Below the pieces are notes generated by a model. That model was not told the DNA's origin. It saw only the letters and a program-made list of their open reading frames with translations, and made no database searches. Positions 4,379-5,207 of a stretch of DNA of 5,207 bases are shown here, one piece after another. Each line of letters starts with the position of its first letter. Positions within the stretch are counted from its first letter, which is position 1. Source of the DNA: a bacterium (GTDB lineage Bacteria > Krumholzibacteriota > Krumholzibacteriia > LZORAL124-64-63). The stretch covers positions 1-5,207 of the forward strand of contig DAOVZQ010000231.1 in assembly GCA_030635025.1 (NCBI GenBank), read 5' to 3'. Both the position numbers and the translations under genes were made by a program.

Positions 4379-5207
4379 ATGGTGCAGTTTGAGATGCCTT
4401 TCGACGATGGAGCCTGCGCCGGTCGCGTAAACGACGGCTGTGAGCCGGTCCCGCAAGAGGCCGAGGGTCTGCTGACGTCTCGCGCCTGGACCCCGGCCCA
4501 TGTGCCCGCCGCCGATGTGCTCGAATCCGTTAGACGCATGCTGCCACTGACACGCCCCGTTTCGGACCACCTCGTGGCCTTGATCGTGATTCGCGGTTAC
4601 ACCGAGCCCGACCAGCTTGAGCAGTTCTTCTTCCCGACGCTCGATCGCCTCCATGATCCACGGTCTCTCGAAGAGATGGATGGTGCCGTCGATCGCCTGC
4701 TCGCGGCCGCGGCTGCGGGCCAGAAGGTGGCCGTACACGGCGACTTCGATGTGGACGGCTTGACCGGCACGGCGATCCTGGGCGAACTCTTCACCGTGCT
4801 GAATGTGTCGGGCCGTCGTATGGAACTTTGCGCTCCCTTCGTGCCCGATCGGCTCAAGGACGGCTACGGCGTCGCCAAGAGTAAACTGCGCGCCTGGGGT
4901 AAGGAGCATGTGGACCTGCTGGTGACCGTCGATACGGGTTCAGCCGCGCACGAAGAGCTGAATCTGGCCCGTGAACTGGGCATGGATGTCGTCGTTCTCG
5001 ATCACCACATCTTTGACCGACGCCCCGAGGCGGCGACGGTCCTGGTCAATCCCCGACGCAAGGGCAATCGCTATCCCAACTCCGAACTCTGCGGCGCCGC
5101 GGTGGCCTTCAAGTTGGTCCAGGCGATACAGGCGCGGTCTCCCGAAGGTCTGCCCGACGATTTTTCGTCTTCTGTGCTGGACCTGGCCGCTCTCGGCACC
5201 ATCGCCG
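4379..5207 (+). CDS. recJ: Single-stranded-DNA 5'-3' exonuclease RecJ, N-terminal part (3' end outside window)
   Basis: RecJ degrades single-stranded DNA 5' to 3' in RecF-pathway recombination, mismatch repair and base-excision repair. About 276 residues are visible, with no stop before the right edge. The DHH phosphoesterase core is clear: GDFDVDGLTGTA (121-132, motif I), LVTVDTGSAAHEEL (181-194) with Asp185, DVVVLDHH (203-210, the metal-binding DHH motif), VNPRR (223-227), CGAAVAFKL (238-246) and LAALGTIA (269-276). Upstream, WTPA then VALIVIRGYTEPDQLEQFFFPTLDRLHDP is the usual RecJ opening, where the Trp is normally close to the N-terminus. Here it is residue 37, so about 30 extra residues precede it. 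The start is uncertain. ATG 4379 has GGAG only 3 bases upstream, GTG 4382 has better spacing (6), and ATG 4394 lacks a ribosome binding site. An in-frame TGA at 4334-4336 limits the extension. Thr186-Gly-Ser replaces the common Cys-Gly-Ile. Confidence 0.93.
   Translation, partial: MVQFEMPFDDGACAGRVNDGCEPVPQEAEGLLTSRAWTPAHVPAADVLESVRRMLPLTRPVSDHLVALIVIRGYTEPDQLEQFFFPTLDRLHDPRSLEEMDGAVDRLLAAAAAGQKVAVHGDFDVDGLTGTAILGELFTVLNVSGRRMELCAPFVPDRLKDGYGVAKSKLRAWGKEHVDLLVTVDTGSAAHEELNLARELGMDVVVLDHHIFDRRPEAATVLVNPRRKGNRYPNSELCGAAVAFKLVQAIQARSPEGLPDDFSSSVLDLAALGTIA

Noticed and set aside
3071..4909. 612-codon open frame on the minus strand
   Set aside because: It runs antisense through the RNase HI gene, both palindromes, the whole RNase P RNA and recJ, has no recognisable domain, and is explained by high GC content and codon bias on the real strand.

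Overview
The window reads as a chromosomal housekeeping segment from a GC-rich bacterium whose lineage I cannot name. The evidence is a vegetative sigma-70 with region 1.1, CCA-encoding tRNA genes, a type A RNase P RNA, and dense coding on one strand. No plasmid, phage or insertion-sequence protein is visible. All genes read on the + strand.

Layout: the C-terminal end of DNA primase (dnaG, cut by the left edge) is followed 7 bases later by the complete primary sigma factor gene rpoD, the core of the classical macromolecular-synthesis operon. A promoter then drives two tRNA genes, tRNA-Ile2 (CAU) and tRNA-Val (CAC), which end in an intrinsic terminator. Next is an RNase HI-family gene with an unusual N-terminal helical extension. 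A gene-free stretch of about 560 bases (3380-3940) follows, then the RNase P RNA gene rnpB with a near-consensus promoter, and finally the N-terminal part of recJ, cut by the right edge. The genes form a theme of replication, transcription and RNA processing: primer synthesis (DnaG), promoter recognition (RpoD), RNA-DNA hybrid removal (RNase HI), tRNA 5' maturation (RnpB) and 5'-3' single-strand exonuclease (RecJ).

The most unusual content is in the gene-free stretch. It holds two large palindromic elements, E1 (3388-3570) and E2 (3705-3852, with a weak outer extension to about 3692-3866), in opposite orientations. Each has long, perfectly complementary arms (30 bp and 33 bp) enclosing two smaller hairpins, so each could fold into a three-way junction. 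When E2 is reverse-complemented the two cores align (40 of 47 bases by hand). They share an identical 17-base hairpin, a covarying base pair and a bulged G at the same place. The long arms are unrelated in sequence between the copies, yet each is perfectly self-complementary. This is the reverse of a normal MITE, where the ends are conserved, and I cannot assign it to a known family.

Smaller oddities are in rnpB (a substitution in the conserved 3' block, and no GGU in the L15 loop although the local tRNA genes encode CCA), RpoD (Ser in the NIGLM motif) and RecJ (N-terminal extension, Thr-Gly-Ser in place of the usual Cys-Gly-Ile).
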